Source: Bradyrhizobium sp. WSM1417
GTDB lineage: Bacteria; Pseudomonadota; Alphaproteobacteria; Rhizobiales; Xanthobacteraceae
Assembly (NCBI RefSeq): GCF_000515415.1
Contig: NZ_KI911783.1
Location: 4,888,392 to 4,952,391, forward strand
Direction of reading: 5' to 3'
DNA: 64,000 nucleotides
A program made the position numbers and the translations under genes. Shown in pieces: positions 17,583-25,919 of this stretch. The notes below the pieces were generated by a model, which was not told where the DNA came from, did no database searches, and was given only the letters and a program-made list of their open reading frames with translations. Position 1 is the stretch's first letter; each line of letters opens with the position of its first letter.

Positions 17583-19472
17583 ATGGCTCATATCGAGGTC
17601 GAAGTGAACGGAGTGGCGGGCGAGGCGACTGTTCGGTCCCCTCGCCGACCTTCGTTGCTGGCCTCGACGGAGCGCGCACTCGGCCTCCTCGTCGAAATCC
17701 CGGCGGCGATTTTGGTGGTCGCCGAGATCGCGATCCTGTTTGCCGGCGTGGTCGCGCGCTACGGCCTGCACCGGCCGCTGATCTGGTCGGACGAGCTCGC
17801 CTCGATCCTGTTCCTGTGGCTCGCCATGCTGGGCGCGGCGGTCGCGTTCCGCCGCTCCGAGCACATGCGCATGACCGCGGTCGTCGCCAGCACCAGGCCG
17901 GCCACGCGGGCCTGGCTCGACCTCGTGGCGACCTGCGCGGCGCTGGCCTTCCTGGCGCTGATCGTGTGGCCGTCCTGGGACTACGCCTACGAGGAAAGCT
18001 TCATCACCACGCCGGCGCTGCAGATCTCCAATATGTGGCGCGCCGCGGCGCTGCCGGCCGGCATCTGCCTGATGGCGGTGTTCGCGCTGTTGCGGCTGCT
18101 GCGCGCAGCCGATTACCGCATGGTGCTGACGGCCGCGGTCGCCGTTGCTGTCGTTGTCGGCCTGTTCTGGCTGGCGCAGCCCTATCTGCGGCCGCTCGGC
18201 AACCTCAACCTCGTCATCTTCTTCGTCGGCGTCGCCGGCTTCTGCGTCTTTGCCGGTGTTCCCATCGCGTTCGGCTTCGGGCTCGCCATCTTCGGCTATC
18301 TGGCACTGACCACGCGCACGCCGGTCATGGTGCTGGTCGGCCGGATGGACGAGGGCATGAGCCACCTCATTTTGCTCTCGGTGCCGCTGTTCGTATTTTT
18401 GGGGCTGCTGATTGAAATGACCGGCATGGCACGGGCCATGGTCGCCTTCCTGGCGAGCCTGCTCGGCCACGTCCGCGGCGGGCTGCACTACGTCCTTGTC
18501 GGCGCCATGTACCTGGTCTCCGGCATCTCAGGCGCCAAGGCGGCCGACATGGCGGCGGTCGCGCCCGTGCTGTTCCCGGAGATGAAGCAGCGCGGCGCCA
18601 AGCCCGGCGATCTCGTCGCGCTCCTTGCGGCCACCGGCGCGCAGACCGAAACCATTCCGCCGAGTCTCGTGCTGATCACGATCGGATCGGTCACGGGCGT
18701 CTCGATCGCCGCGCTGTTCACCGGCGGCCTGCTGCCCGGGGTCGTGCTGGCGATCACGCTGTGCATGCTGGTTTGGTGGCGCTACCGCCACGAGGATATG
18801 AGCCATGTCCGACGCGCCACAGGTGGCGAGATCGGCAAGACCTTCGTCATTGCCCTGCCCGCGCTCGCGCTGCCCTTCGTGATCCGCTATGCCGTGGTCG
18901 AAGGCATCGCGACCGCCACCGAAGTCTCCACCATCGGCATCGTCTATGGCGCCCTGGTCGGCCTCCTCGTCTACCGCCGCTTCGACTGGCGGCGGCTGTT
19001 TCCGATGCTGGTCGAAACCGCTGCGCTGTCGGGCGCGATCCTGCTGATCATCGGAACGGCCACAGGCATGGCCTGGGGCCTGACGCAATCGGGGTTCTCG
19101 CGCTCGCTGGCGTCGGCCATGACCGGACTGCCGGGCGGCGCGGGGACCTTCATCGCCGTCTCGATCCTGGCCTTCACCATCCTCGGCAGCGTGCTGGAGG
19201 GCATCCCGGCGATCGTACTGTTCGGGCCGCTGTTGTTTCCGATTGCGCGTGCGGTCGGCGTGCACGAGGTGCACTATGCCATGGTGATCATTCTCGCCAT
19301 GGGTATCGGGCTATTCGCCCCGCCCTTCGGGGTCGGCTATTATGCCGCCTGCGCCATCGGACGCGTCGATCCGGCCGAAGGCATCAGGCCGATCTGGGGT
19401 TATCTGCTGGCGCTGCTGGTAGGATTGATCGTCGTCGCCGTGTTTCCGTGGATCTCCATCGGATTCCTGTAA
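17583..19472 (+). CDS. TRAP transporter fused permease DctQM
   Basis: Inner-membrane TRAP permease with small and large subunits joined in one chain of 629 residues. Residues from about 30 to 185 form the DctQ-like four-helix part (WSDELASILFLWLAMLGAAV is typical). From about 205 onward is the DctM ion-coupled transport domain, with FVGVAGFCVFAGVPIAFGFG, SGISGAKAADMAAVAPVLFP and LLAATGAQTETIPPSLVLIT, and a duplicated pattern later (GSVLEGIPAIVLFGPLLFPI, PPFGVGYYAACAIG). The join lies around residues 185-205. It works with the binding protein encoded 15 bp upstream. The acyl-CoA ligase starts 23 bp downstream. Confidence 0.92.
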   Translation: MAHIEVEVNGVAGEATVRSPRRPSLLASTERALGLLVEIPAAILVVAEIAILFAGVVARYGLHRPLIWSDELASILFLWLAMLGAAVAFRRSEHMRMTAVVASTRPATRAWLDLVATCAALAFLALIVWPSWDYAYEESFITTPALQISNMWRAAALPAGICLMAVFALLRLLRAADYRMVLTAAVAVAVVVGLFWLAQPYLRPLGNLNLVIFFVGVAGFCVFAGVPIAFGFGLAIFGYLALTTRTPVMVLVGRMDEGMSHLILLSVPLFVFLGLLIEMTGMARAMVAFLASLLGHVRGGLHYVLVGAMYLVSGISGAKAADMAAVAPVLFPEMKQRGAKPGDLVALLAATGAQTETIPPSLVLITIGSVTGVSIAALFTGGLLPGVVLAITLCMLVWWRYRHEDMSHVRRATGGEIGKTFVIALPALALPFVIRYAVVEGIATATEVSTIGIVYGALVGLLVYRRFDWRRLFPMLVETAALSGAILLIIGTATGMAWGLTQSGFSRSLASAMTGLPGGAGTFIAVSILAFTILGSVLEGIPAIVLFGPLLFPIARAVGVHEVHYAMVIILAMGIGLFAPPFGVGYYAACAIGRVDPAEGIRPIWGYLLALLVGLIVVAVFPWISIGFL

Positions 19473-19495
19473 GCCGGCGCGTGAGGGAGGTGTCG

Positions 19496-21145
19496 ATGAG
19501 CGAGCGGCAGAACCAGTACAATATCGGTCTCGACAAGACGCCCGCCAACTACGTGCCGCTGAGCCCGTTGAGCTTCCTTGCGCGCAGCGCCTTAGTCTAT
19601 CCCGATCACGTTAGCACGGTCTACGAAGGGCGCAGCTTCACCTGGCGCGAGACCCATGAGCGCTGCAAGCGCTTTGCTTCGTACCTTGCCGGCAAGGGCA
19701 TCGGCGTCGGCGACACCGTCGCGGCGATGCTGCCGAACATTCCGGCGATGAACGAGGTGCATTTCGCCGTCCCCATGACGGGTGCCGTGCTCAACGCCCT
19801 GAACATCCGGCTCGATGCGCCTTCGATCGCATTTCAGCTCGACCATGGCGGCGCAAAGATCATTCTGGTCGACCCGGAATTCTCGGGCGTGATCACCGAT
19901 GCGCTGTCGCAGATGAGTGGCCCAAAACCGTTCGTGATCGACGTCGACGACGCCGCCTTTAAGGGCGGCAGGCGCATCGGCGAGATCGAGTACGAAACCG
20001 CCGTCGCGCAAGGCGATCCTGACTTCACGGCGATCCTGCCGGGGGACGAATGGGACGCGATCGCGCTGAGCTACACCTCGGGCACGACGGGAAATCCCAA
20101 GGGCGTCGTCACCCATCATCGCGGCGCCTATCTGAATGCCGTCAGCAACATTCTCGCAGGCCAACTCGGCCAGCACCCGGTGTACCTCTGGACGCTGCCG
20201 ATGTTCCACTGCAACGGCTGGTGCTTCCCCTGGACCATTGCGGCCGCCGCCGGCATCAATGTCTGCCTGCGCAAGGTCGAGCCGACCAAGATCTTCGAGC
20301 TGATCAAGCAGCACGGCGTCACCCACATGTGCGGTGCGCCGATCGTCTACAACACGCTGATCAACGCGCCCGATGCACCGAAGGGTGGTGCCGCGCGCCG
20401 CGTCGTCGGCCTGATCGCCGGTGCCGCGCCCCCGGTCGCGGTGCTCGAAGGCGCCGAGAGCATCGGGATCAAGCTGACGCACGTCTACGGCCTGACCGAG
20501 GTCTACGGCCCCGCCTCCGTCTGCGCCGAGCAGCCAGGCTGGGATGATCTGCCCGCGGCCGAGCGCGCCAGCTTGAAGCGGCGGCAGGGCGTGCCCTACC
20601 CGCTCGAGGAAGCCGTCACCGTCATCGATCCGCAGACCATGAGGCAGGTGCCGCGCGACGGCGAGACCATCGGTGAAGTCATGTTCCGCGGCAACATCGT
20701 GATGAAGGGCTACCTCAAGAACGACAAGGCGACGAAGGAAGCCTTCGAAGGCGGCTGGTTTCACACCGGAGACCTCGGCGTGCTCGACGCGCACGGCTAC
20801 GTCATCATCAAGGATCGCTCCAAGGACATCATCATCTCCGGCGGCGAGAACATTTCCTCGGTCGAGGTCGAGGACATTCTCTACAAGCACCCGGCGGTGC
20901 TGTTCGCCGCCGTGGTCGCAAAGCCCGATCCGAAATGGGGCGAAGTGCCCTGCGCCTTCGTCGAGCTGAAGGACGGCGCGAGTGCAAGCGAAGCGGACAT
21001 CATCGCCTTCTGCCGCTCGCATATGAGCGGCTTCAAGACGCCGAAGGCCGTGGTGTTCGGGCCGATCCCGAAAACGTCGACGGGAAAGATCCAGAAATTC
21101 CTGCTGCGTAACGAAGCGGGATCGGCGAAGGCGATCTCGGCCTGA
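19496..21145 (+). CDS. AMP-binding acyl-CoA synthetase (ANL superfamily)
   Basis: Acyl/aryl-CoA ligase of 549 residues that adenylates a carboxylic acid and forms its CoA thioester in the cytoplasm. The P-loop YTSGTTGNPKGVVTHH, the A5-type VYGLTEVYGPAS, GWFHTGDLGVLD, KDRSKDIIISGGENISS (hinge) and C-terminal PKTSTGKIQKFLLR with the catalytic Lys are all present. The N-terminus (PANYVPLSPLSFLARSA) resembles the subgroup with plant AAE and DmdB-like ligases. The start ATG at 19496 follows GAGGGAGG at 5-nt spacing. Being third in the TRAP operon, it may activate the imported acid; the substrate is unknown. Confidence 0.92.
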   Translation: MSERQNQYNIGLDKTPANYVPLSPLSFLARSALVYPDHVSTVYEGRSFTWRETHERCKRFASYLAGKGIGVGDTVAAMLPNIPAMNEVHFAVPMTGAVLNALNIRLDAPSIAFQLDHGGAKIILVDPEFSGVITDALSQMSGPKPFVIDVDDAAFKGGRRIGEIEYETAVAQGDPDFTAILPGDEWDAIALSYTSGTTGNPKGVVTHHRGAYLNAVSNILAGQLGQHPVYLWTLPMFHCNGWCFPWTIAAAAGINVCLRKVEPTKIFELIKQHGVTHMCGAPIVYNTLINAPDAPKGGAARRVVGLIAGAAPPVAVLEGAESIGIKLTHVYGLTEVYGPASVCAEQPGWDDLPAAERASLKRRQGVPYPLEEAVTVIDPQTMRQVPRDGETIGEVMFRGNIVMKGYLKNDKATKEAFEGGWFHTGDLGVLDAHGYVIIKDRSKDIIISGGENISSVEVEDILYKHPAVLFAAVVAKPDPKWGEVPCAFVELKDGASASEADIIAFCRSHMSGFKTPKAVVFGPIPKTSTGKIQKFLLRNEAGSAKAISA

Positions 21146-21229
21146 GCTTGTCTCGACCTCCGCGGCGGTTGGGTGTCGCCGCGAAGTCGTTGCGCAGTTT
21201 CGACTGGGGTCCGCCGAGCCCCGTCGTCC

Positions 21230-22207
21230 TCACATCTTCTTGTAGGCGTCAACCAGGGCCTGGCCGTCGGCTCCCGCCTTCTTGAGCCAGTCGGCGGTGA
21301 GCTGTTCGCCGATCTTCTGGAATCCGGCCTTCAGGGCTGGGCTCGGCGGCTCGACCGTCATGCCCTTGGCCTTGAGCTGATCGATGTACCAGGTGCTCTT
21401 GTCCTGCCAGGCCTTCCAGCCGCGGGTTTCCGCGGTTGCGGCGGCCTTGAGGATGGCCTCCTGGGTCGGCTTGTCGAGCGCCTCGAACGCAGCCTTGTTG
21501 ACGAAGGTGTAGTCCTTCGGGATCCAGGCTTGCACATCATAGAAGTACTTCAGCGACTCCCATGCCTTCGCATCGTAGCCCGTGCCCCCTGACGACATGA
21601 AGGAGTTCACGACGCCGGTCGCAAGTGCCTGCGGCAGCTCGGCGGCCTGAATGGTGACCGATTGCGCGCCGACGAGCTCGCCAATACGCGCGGTCCCAAC
21701 GTTGTAAGCCCGCCATTTCAGGCCCTTCATGTCTTCGATGGTCGCAAGCGGCTTACTGACATAGACGCCCTGCGGCGCCCACGGCACCACGAACAGCAGC
21801 TTGAGCCCCTGCGCATCGAGCTTCTTGGTAATCAGCGGCTTCGACGCCTGGTACAGCTTCATGGCGTCCGGAAAGCTGGTCGCCAGAAACGGCACGACGT
21901 CGACCCCGTACACCGGATCCTCGTTCTCGTGGATCGACAGCAAGACTTCGCCCATCTGCGCCTGCCCGGTCATCACCGCGCGCTTGATGTCGGGCGCCTT
22001 GAACAGTGAGGCGCCGGGATGAACCGTAATCTGGAGCTTGCCGGATGTCGCGGCCTCGACGTCCTTGGCGAAGGCAACGAGGTTCTCGGAGTGCGGATTG
22101 TCGGCGGGATACGCTGCCGGCAGATTCCATTTGGTTTGAGCCAATGCGGGCGTCGCGGCCAGCACGGCGCCGGCGATCAGGGATGCGCGGAATAAACGAG
22201 AGATCAT
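21230..22207 (-). CDS. TRAP transporter substrate-binding protein (second system)
   Basis: Periplasmic DctP-family binding protein of 325 residues. The Sec-type signal is MISRLFRASLIAGAVLAATP with cleavage after ALAQ. Mature features are KWNLPAAYPADNPHSENLVAF, IEDMKGLKWRAYNVGTARI (conserved Arg) and GVVNSFMSSGGTGYDAKAWE. The start at 22207 has GGAGAAG upstream; a longer form from 22234 lacks a good site. It is the last gene of a DctQ-DctM-DctP operon on the minus strand, 36 bp after the large permease, and converges with the acyl-CoA ligase operon. Confidence 0.92.
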   Translation of the reverse strand: MISRLFRASLIAGAVLAATPALAQTKWNLPAAYPADNPHSENLVAFAKDVEAATSGKLQITVHPGASLFKAPDIKRAVMTGQAQMGEVLLSIHENEDPVYGVDVVPFLATSFPDAMKLYQASKPLITKKLDAQGLKLLFVVPWAPQGVYVSKPLATIEDMKGLKWRAYNVGTARIGELVGAQSVTIQAAELPQALATGVVNSFMSSGGTGYDAKAWESLKYFYDVQAWIPKDYTFVNKAAFEALDKPTQEAILKAAATAETRGWKAWQDKSTWYIDQLKAKGMTVEPPSPALKAGFQKIGEQLTADWLKKAGADGQALVDAYKKM

Positions 22208-22243
22208 CGGGCTTCTCCTCACAGTCAATTTCAAACGGTACGC

Positions 22244-23557
22244 TCAGTCTGGGAAAGCGAGCTTGGGCAAGAACATCACGATCTGCGGATACTCCGTGAT
22301 GATGAACACGGCCGCGAGCAGCAGGACGAAGAATGGGAACGCCGCTCGCGCGACGGTCAAGGTATCACGCCCGCTCATGTTCTGGAGCACGAACAGATTG
22401 AAACCGACCGGCGGCGTGATCTGCGCCATCTCGACGTGGATGATGAGATAGACGCCGAACCAGACCAGGTCGAGACCGGCCTGCTTGACCATCGGCAGCA
22501 CGATCACGGCGGTGAGGACGATCATCGAGATGCCGTCGATCAGGCATCCCAGGATGATGTACATGATGCTCAGATACAGCGCGAGCATGCCCGGCGTGAG
22601 CTGCTGGCCCTGGACCCAGGTGGCGAGCGCTGCCGGAATTCCCGTATACGCCATCGCTGCGGTCGTGTAGGCCGCGCCTGCCAGGATCAGCATGATCATG
22701 CAGGTCAGGCGTGTCGCGCTCATGATGCTTTCGAGGAAGTTCTTGCGTGTGAGCGTGCGACTCCACCACGCCAGCAGCAGCGCGCCGGAGACGCCCCAGG
22801 CGGCACACTCCGTCGCGGTCGCAAACCCCAAGACGAGCGACAGGAAGACGGCCAGGATCAGCAGCAGGCACGGCGCGAGCTTGGCGGACTCTTGCAGCTT
22901 CCGGCGGAACGACATCGGCGGGTCCCGCGGCGGGACCTTTTTTGGATTGAGCAGCGACCAGATGATGATGTAGCCGGAATAGAGCACCATCACGAGCACG
23001 CCCGGCAGGAAGCCGCCGAGGAAGACCTGAAGCACGGAGACATTCGCCGTGACCGCATAGACCACCATCGGGATCGACGGCGGGATCAGCAGGCCGAGCG
23101 TACCCGAGCCCGCGAGCGAGCCGAGGCTAAGGCTCTTGTCGTAACCACGCTTGTCCAGTTCGGGCAGCGCGATCTTGCCGATGGTCGCGCAGGTCGCCGC
23201 CGACGAGCCCGACACCGCTGCGAAGATGCCGCAGCCGATCACGTTGACATGAGTGAGGCGCCCGGGCAGCCATTGAACCCAGGGTGACAGGCCTCGAAAC
23301 ATCTCCTCGGACAATTTGGTGCGGAAGAGGATCTCGCCCATCCAGATGAACAGCGGCAGCGCGGCGAGCGTCCATGACGAGCTTGCGCTCCATGTCGTGG
23401 TCGCAAGCACCGAGCCGAGCGGCAGGCTCGTGGTCAGCGCCATCGCCACGAAGCCGACGAGCCCGAGCGAAACCGCGATCCAGATGCCGCTTCCCAGCAG
23501 CAGGATCATCACGCCGAGCAGAATGAACGACAGTTCGATCATGCCGAGATTGGCCAT
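22244..23557 (-). CDS. TRAP transporter large permease DctM
   Basis: Inner-membrane transport subunit of 437 residues and about 12 helices. Family blocks are FGCGIFAAVSGSSAAT-like ISG/SGSS segments (IGCGIFAAVSGSSAATCATI), LGLLIPPSIPMVVYAVTANV, GCLIDGISMIVLTAVIVLPM and HVEMAQITPPVGFNLFVLQN. The ATG at 23557 is preceded by GGAGG and lies 2 bp after the DctQ stop, indicating coupled translation. It serves the binding protein encoded at 21230-22207. Confidence 0.93.
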   Translation of the reverse strand: MANLGMIELSFILLGVMILLLGSGIWIAVSLGLVGFVAMALTTSLPLGSVLATTTWSASSSWTLAALPLFIWMGEILFRTKLSEEMFRGLSPWVQWLPGRLTHVNVIGCGIFAAVSGSSAATCATIGKIALPELDKRGYDKSLSLGSLAGSGTLGLLIPPSIPMVVYAVTANVSVLQVFLGGFLPGVLVMVLYSGYIIIWSLLNPKKVPPRDPPMSFRRKLQESAKLAPCLLLILAVFLSLVLGFATATECAAWGVSGALLLAWWSRTLTRKNFLESIMSATRLTCMIMLILAGAAYTTAAMAYTGIPAALATWVQGQQLTPGMLALYLSIMYIILGCLIDGISMIVLTAVIVLPMVKQAGLDLVWFGVYLIIHVEMAQITPPVGFNLFVLQNMSGRDTLTVARAAFPFFVLLLAAVFIITEYPQIVMFLPKLAFPD

Positions 23558-23559
23558 CG

Positions 23560-24153
23560 TCAACCTCCGCCGCCCTGCGAGATCCGTTCGATGAATTCGT
23601 CCGGGGTCTCGTCCGGCGAGCCCTTTTCGTAGCTCGGCCGGTTGCCGCCGACGACACTGATCATTTCATCAATGAGCGCGATCGACAGGATCACGAGTCC
23701 GCCGGAAAACCCGAGCTGCGGAATCCAGAGCGGAAGCGCGACGACGCCCTGCGCCACGTCGTTGAAGCGCCAGGAATCGTAGGTCATCTGCACGGCATGC
23801 CGAGTGAAATAGAGGATGAAAGCGGCGGCAATACCGAGCGCCACGACCTCCGCAACCTGCTTGGTGCGCCCATGCAGACGCTCCAGCAACAGGCCGACGC
23901 GGATCATCTCTCCGCGCTTGAAGGTGTGAGCGAGGCCGAGGAATGCCATCGCGGCCATGCACCAGGAGGCGAAATCATCGCCGGCGGGAATGTTGACCGC
24001 AAACTGGCGCCCGATCGACATGATCATCATGATTGCAAAGATCGCAACCATGAACGCGCCGGCGGCGTAGCCCGCACCGAGATAAAGGAGATCCAGCGCG
24101 CGTCGCACCGGTCCCCGGCTCGTGACATCGTCCCCTGCCAACGCGATCCCCAT
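23560..24153 (-). CDS. TRAP transporter small permease DctQ
   Basis: Inner-membrane DctQ subunit, 197 residues, four helices: GAGYAAGAFMVAIFAIMMIM, the DFASWCMAAMAFLGLAHTFK segment, a helix near residue 115 and LPLWIPQLGFSGGLVILSIA. The motif AFLGLAHTFKRGEMIRVGLL is typical. The first 30 residues before the first helix vary in this family; the start at 24153 (MGIALAGDD) is chosen over an ATG further upstream at 24276 because that adds an unusual leader. The C-terminal tail is charged and ends next to the dctM start. Confidence 0.9.
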   Translation of the reverse strand: MGIALAGDDVTSRGPVRRALDLLYLGAGYAAGAFMVAIFAIMMIMSIGRQFAVNIPAGDDFASWCMAAMAFLGLAHTFKRGEMIRVGLLLERLHGRTKQVAEVVALGIAAAFILYFTRHAVQMTYDSWRFNDVAQGVVALPLWIPQLGFSGGLVILSIALIDEMISVVGGNRPSYEKGSPDETPDEFIERISQGGGG

Positions 24154-24318
24154 CCTCACACGAGGCGATTCAGACGGTCCCGGCGATCGCACGTCGCGCG
24201 CCGGTCCTGCATGAATATCGCCCCTGCCCAGCGCCTGTCTTTCAGACGTTAGATCAACATGATGGGCCCAGCGCAAGCAAGGAGTATGCCGGCTCTCGCC
24301 GGAATTTCCACCGCAGGT

Positions 24319-25116
24319 TCAGCGGGTCTCCAGCCGAAGCCCGTCATACGCGGGCACCACTCCCGCCGGCAGCGACTGCCGGATCACCTCATAATCCACA
24401 TCGGCTGTCATGTTGGTGATGACAGCGCGCTTCGGCTTGAAGCGCTCGATCCAGGACAACGCGTCGTTGATGCTGAAATGGCTGACATGGCTGGTGTAGC
24501 GCAGGCCATCGACGATCCAGAGATCCAGATTTTCCAGTGCGCCCCAGCTCTCGCGCGGGATGTCGTTGAGGTCGGGTGTGTAGGCGGCATCGCCGATGCG
24601 ATAGCCCAGCGCGGGAATGTTGCCGTGCTGCACCAGGAAGGCCGTCATCGTCACCGCGCCGCCCTTCCCCTGGATGGTCTGGCTTTCACCGGCCTCGATC
24701 GACTGCGCCGTCAGGATCGGCGGATAGTCGCTGCCCGCCGGCGAGACGAAGCAATAGGAGAACCGCGACATGATGTCGTTCGCAGTCGACTGATTGAGGT
24801 AGGTCGGAATCCGCCGGCGCATGTGCATCACGACCGAACGCAGATCGTCCATGCCGTGGGTCTGATCGGCGTGCTCGTGGGTCAGGAACACTGCATCGAT
24901 GTGGTCGACATTGGTCGAGAGCAATTGCTCGCGCAGGTCCGGCGAGGTGTCGATCACGATACGCGTGGTGCCCTCGCCCGATGTCTGCTCAACCAGCAGC
25001 GAACAGCGGCGACGGCGGTTCTTGGGATTGTTGGGATCGCAGGCACCCCAGCCGAGTGCCGGGCGCGGCACGCCGGCGGAGGAGCCGCAGCCCAGGATCG
25101 TCAGCGTCAGCGTCAT
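24319..25116 (-). CDS. MBL-fold metallo-hydrolase (PhnP-like phosphodiesterase)
   Basis: Cytoplasmic metallo-beta-lactamase-fold hydrolase of 265 residues. The metal motif is LTHEHADQTHGMDDLR near residues 79-94 (HxHxDH with Q-T-H), and the N-terminal LTILGCGSSAGVPRPALGWG with a Cys-rich stretch (ACDPNNPKNRRRRCSLLVE) matches the phosphoribosyl cyclic phosphate phosphodiesterase PhnP group. No phosphonate genes are nearby. Its place at the end of the metG-tatD unit (13 bp after tatD) is conserved in many alphaproteobacteria, so a general nucleotide or cyclic-phosphate repair role is more likely. Confidence 0.9.
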   Translation of the reverse strand: MTLTLTILGCGSSAGVPRPALGWGACDPNNPKNRRRRCSLLVEQTSGEGTTRIVIDTSPDLREQLLSTNVDHIDAVFLTHEHADQTHGMDDLRSVVMHMRRRIPTYLNQSTANDIMSRFSYCFVSPAGSDYPPILTAQSIEAGESQTIQGKGGAVTMTAFLVQHGNIPALGYRIGDAAYTPDLNDIPRESWGALENLDLWIVDGLRYTSHVSHFSINDALSWIERFKPKRAVITNMTADVDYEVIRQSLPAGVVPAYDGLRLETR

Positions 25117-25129
25117 GCGGCTCCCAGTT

Positions 25130-25906
25130 CTAAGCTTTCACCCTGGAGAACAGGCGAAAGAAGTTTTCGCTTGTCTGGCGCGAGATCTCGTCAAACGACA
25201 CGCCGCGTGTTTCGGCGAGCACTTTTGCGACCTCGACCACATAGGCCGGTTCGTTGCGCTTGCCCCGGAACTTGCCCGGCGCAAGGTAGGGCGAGTCTGT
25301 TTCAACCAAAATACGGTCGGACGGCAGTTCGGCCGCAAGCGCGCGCAGGGCCTCGGACTTCTTGAAGGTCAGGATGCCCGTGAAGCCGATATAGAGCCCG
25401 AGCGAGACCGCCTTCAGCGCCAGCTCGCGCCCGCCGGTGTAACAATGCAACACCGCGCGAAACGATCCCTTTGCCGTCTCCTCTTCAAGGATGCGGCCGC
25501 AATCCTCGTCCGCCTCACGGGTGTGGATTACCAGCGGCAAGCCAGTGGCGCGGGCGGCGGCGATGTGCGCACGAAAGCCCCTCGCCTGCGCCTCCGGCGA
25601 GCCGTTGTCGTAGAAATAGTCGAGCCCGGCTTCGCCGAGCGCGACGACCTTCGGATGCTGCGTCAGCGCGATCAGCTCGTCCGGAGCGATGCCGTCCTCC
25701 TCATCCGCATTATGCGGGTGGGTGCCGACCGAGCAATAGACGTCGTCATAGCGCTCGGCGATAGCCAAAAGCTGGTTCAGCTTTTTCACCCGCGTCGAAA
25801 TGGTGACCATGCGGCCGATGCCGGCCGCTCGCGCCCGCGACACGATCCCGTCGAGATCCTCCGCAAAATCCGGAAAATCCAAATGGCAGTGGCTGTCGAC
25901 CAGCAT
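25130..25906 (-). CDS. TatD family metal-dependent hydrolase
   Basis: TIM-barrel metallohydrolase of 258 residues (TatD/YcfH type), a probable 3'-5' DNA exonuclease or D-aminoacyl-tRNA-related hydrolase. Metal ligands: DSHCHLDFPDF (HxH) at residues 4-14, the Glu in LGEAGLDYFYD, HTREADEDC, LHCYTGG and ETDSPYLAP. It lies 13 bp downstream of metG and 13 bp upstream of the MBL gene, so the three are co-transcribed. This linkage to metG, tmk and holB is common in bacteria. Confidence 0.94.
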   Translation of the reverse strand: MLVDSHCHLDFPDFAEDLDGIVSRARAAGIGRMVTISTRVKKLNQLLAIAERYDDVYCSVGTHPHNADEEDGIAPDELIALTQHPKVVALGEAGLDYFYDNGSPEAQARGFRAHIAAARATGLPLVIHTREADEDCGRILEEETAKGSFRAVLHCYTGGRELALKAVSLGLYIGFTGILTFKKSEALRALAAELPSDRILVETDSPYLAPGKFRGKRNEPAYVVEVAKVLAETRGVSFDEISRQTSENFFRLFSRVKA

Positions 25907-25919
25907 GGTGCGAACGCCC

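Noticed and set aside
17031..19274. Long open frames opposite the TRAP permease
   Set aside because: Products are His/Gln/Arg/Asp-rich, typical antisense translations of hydrophobic membrane genes.
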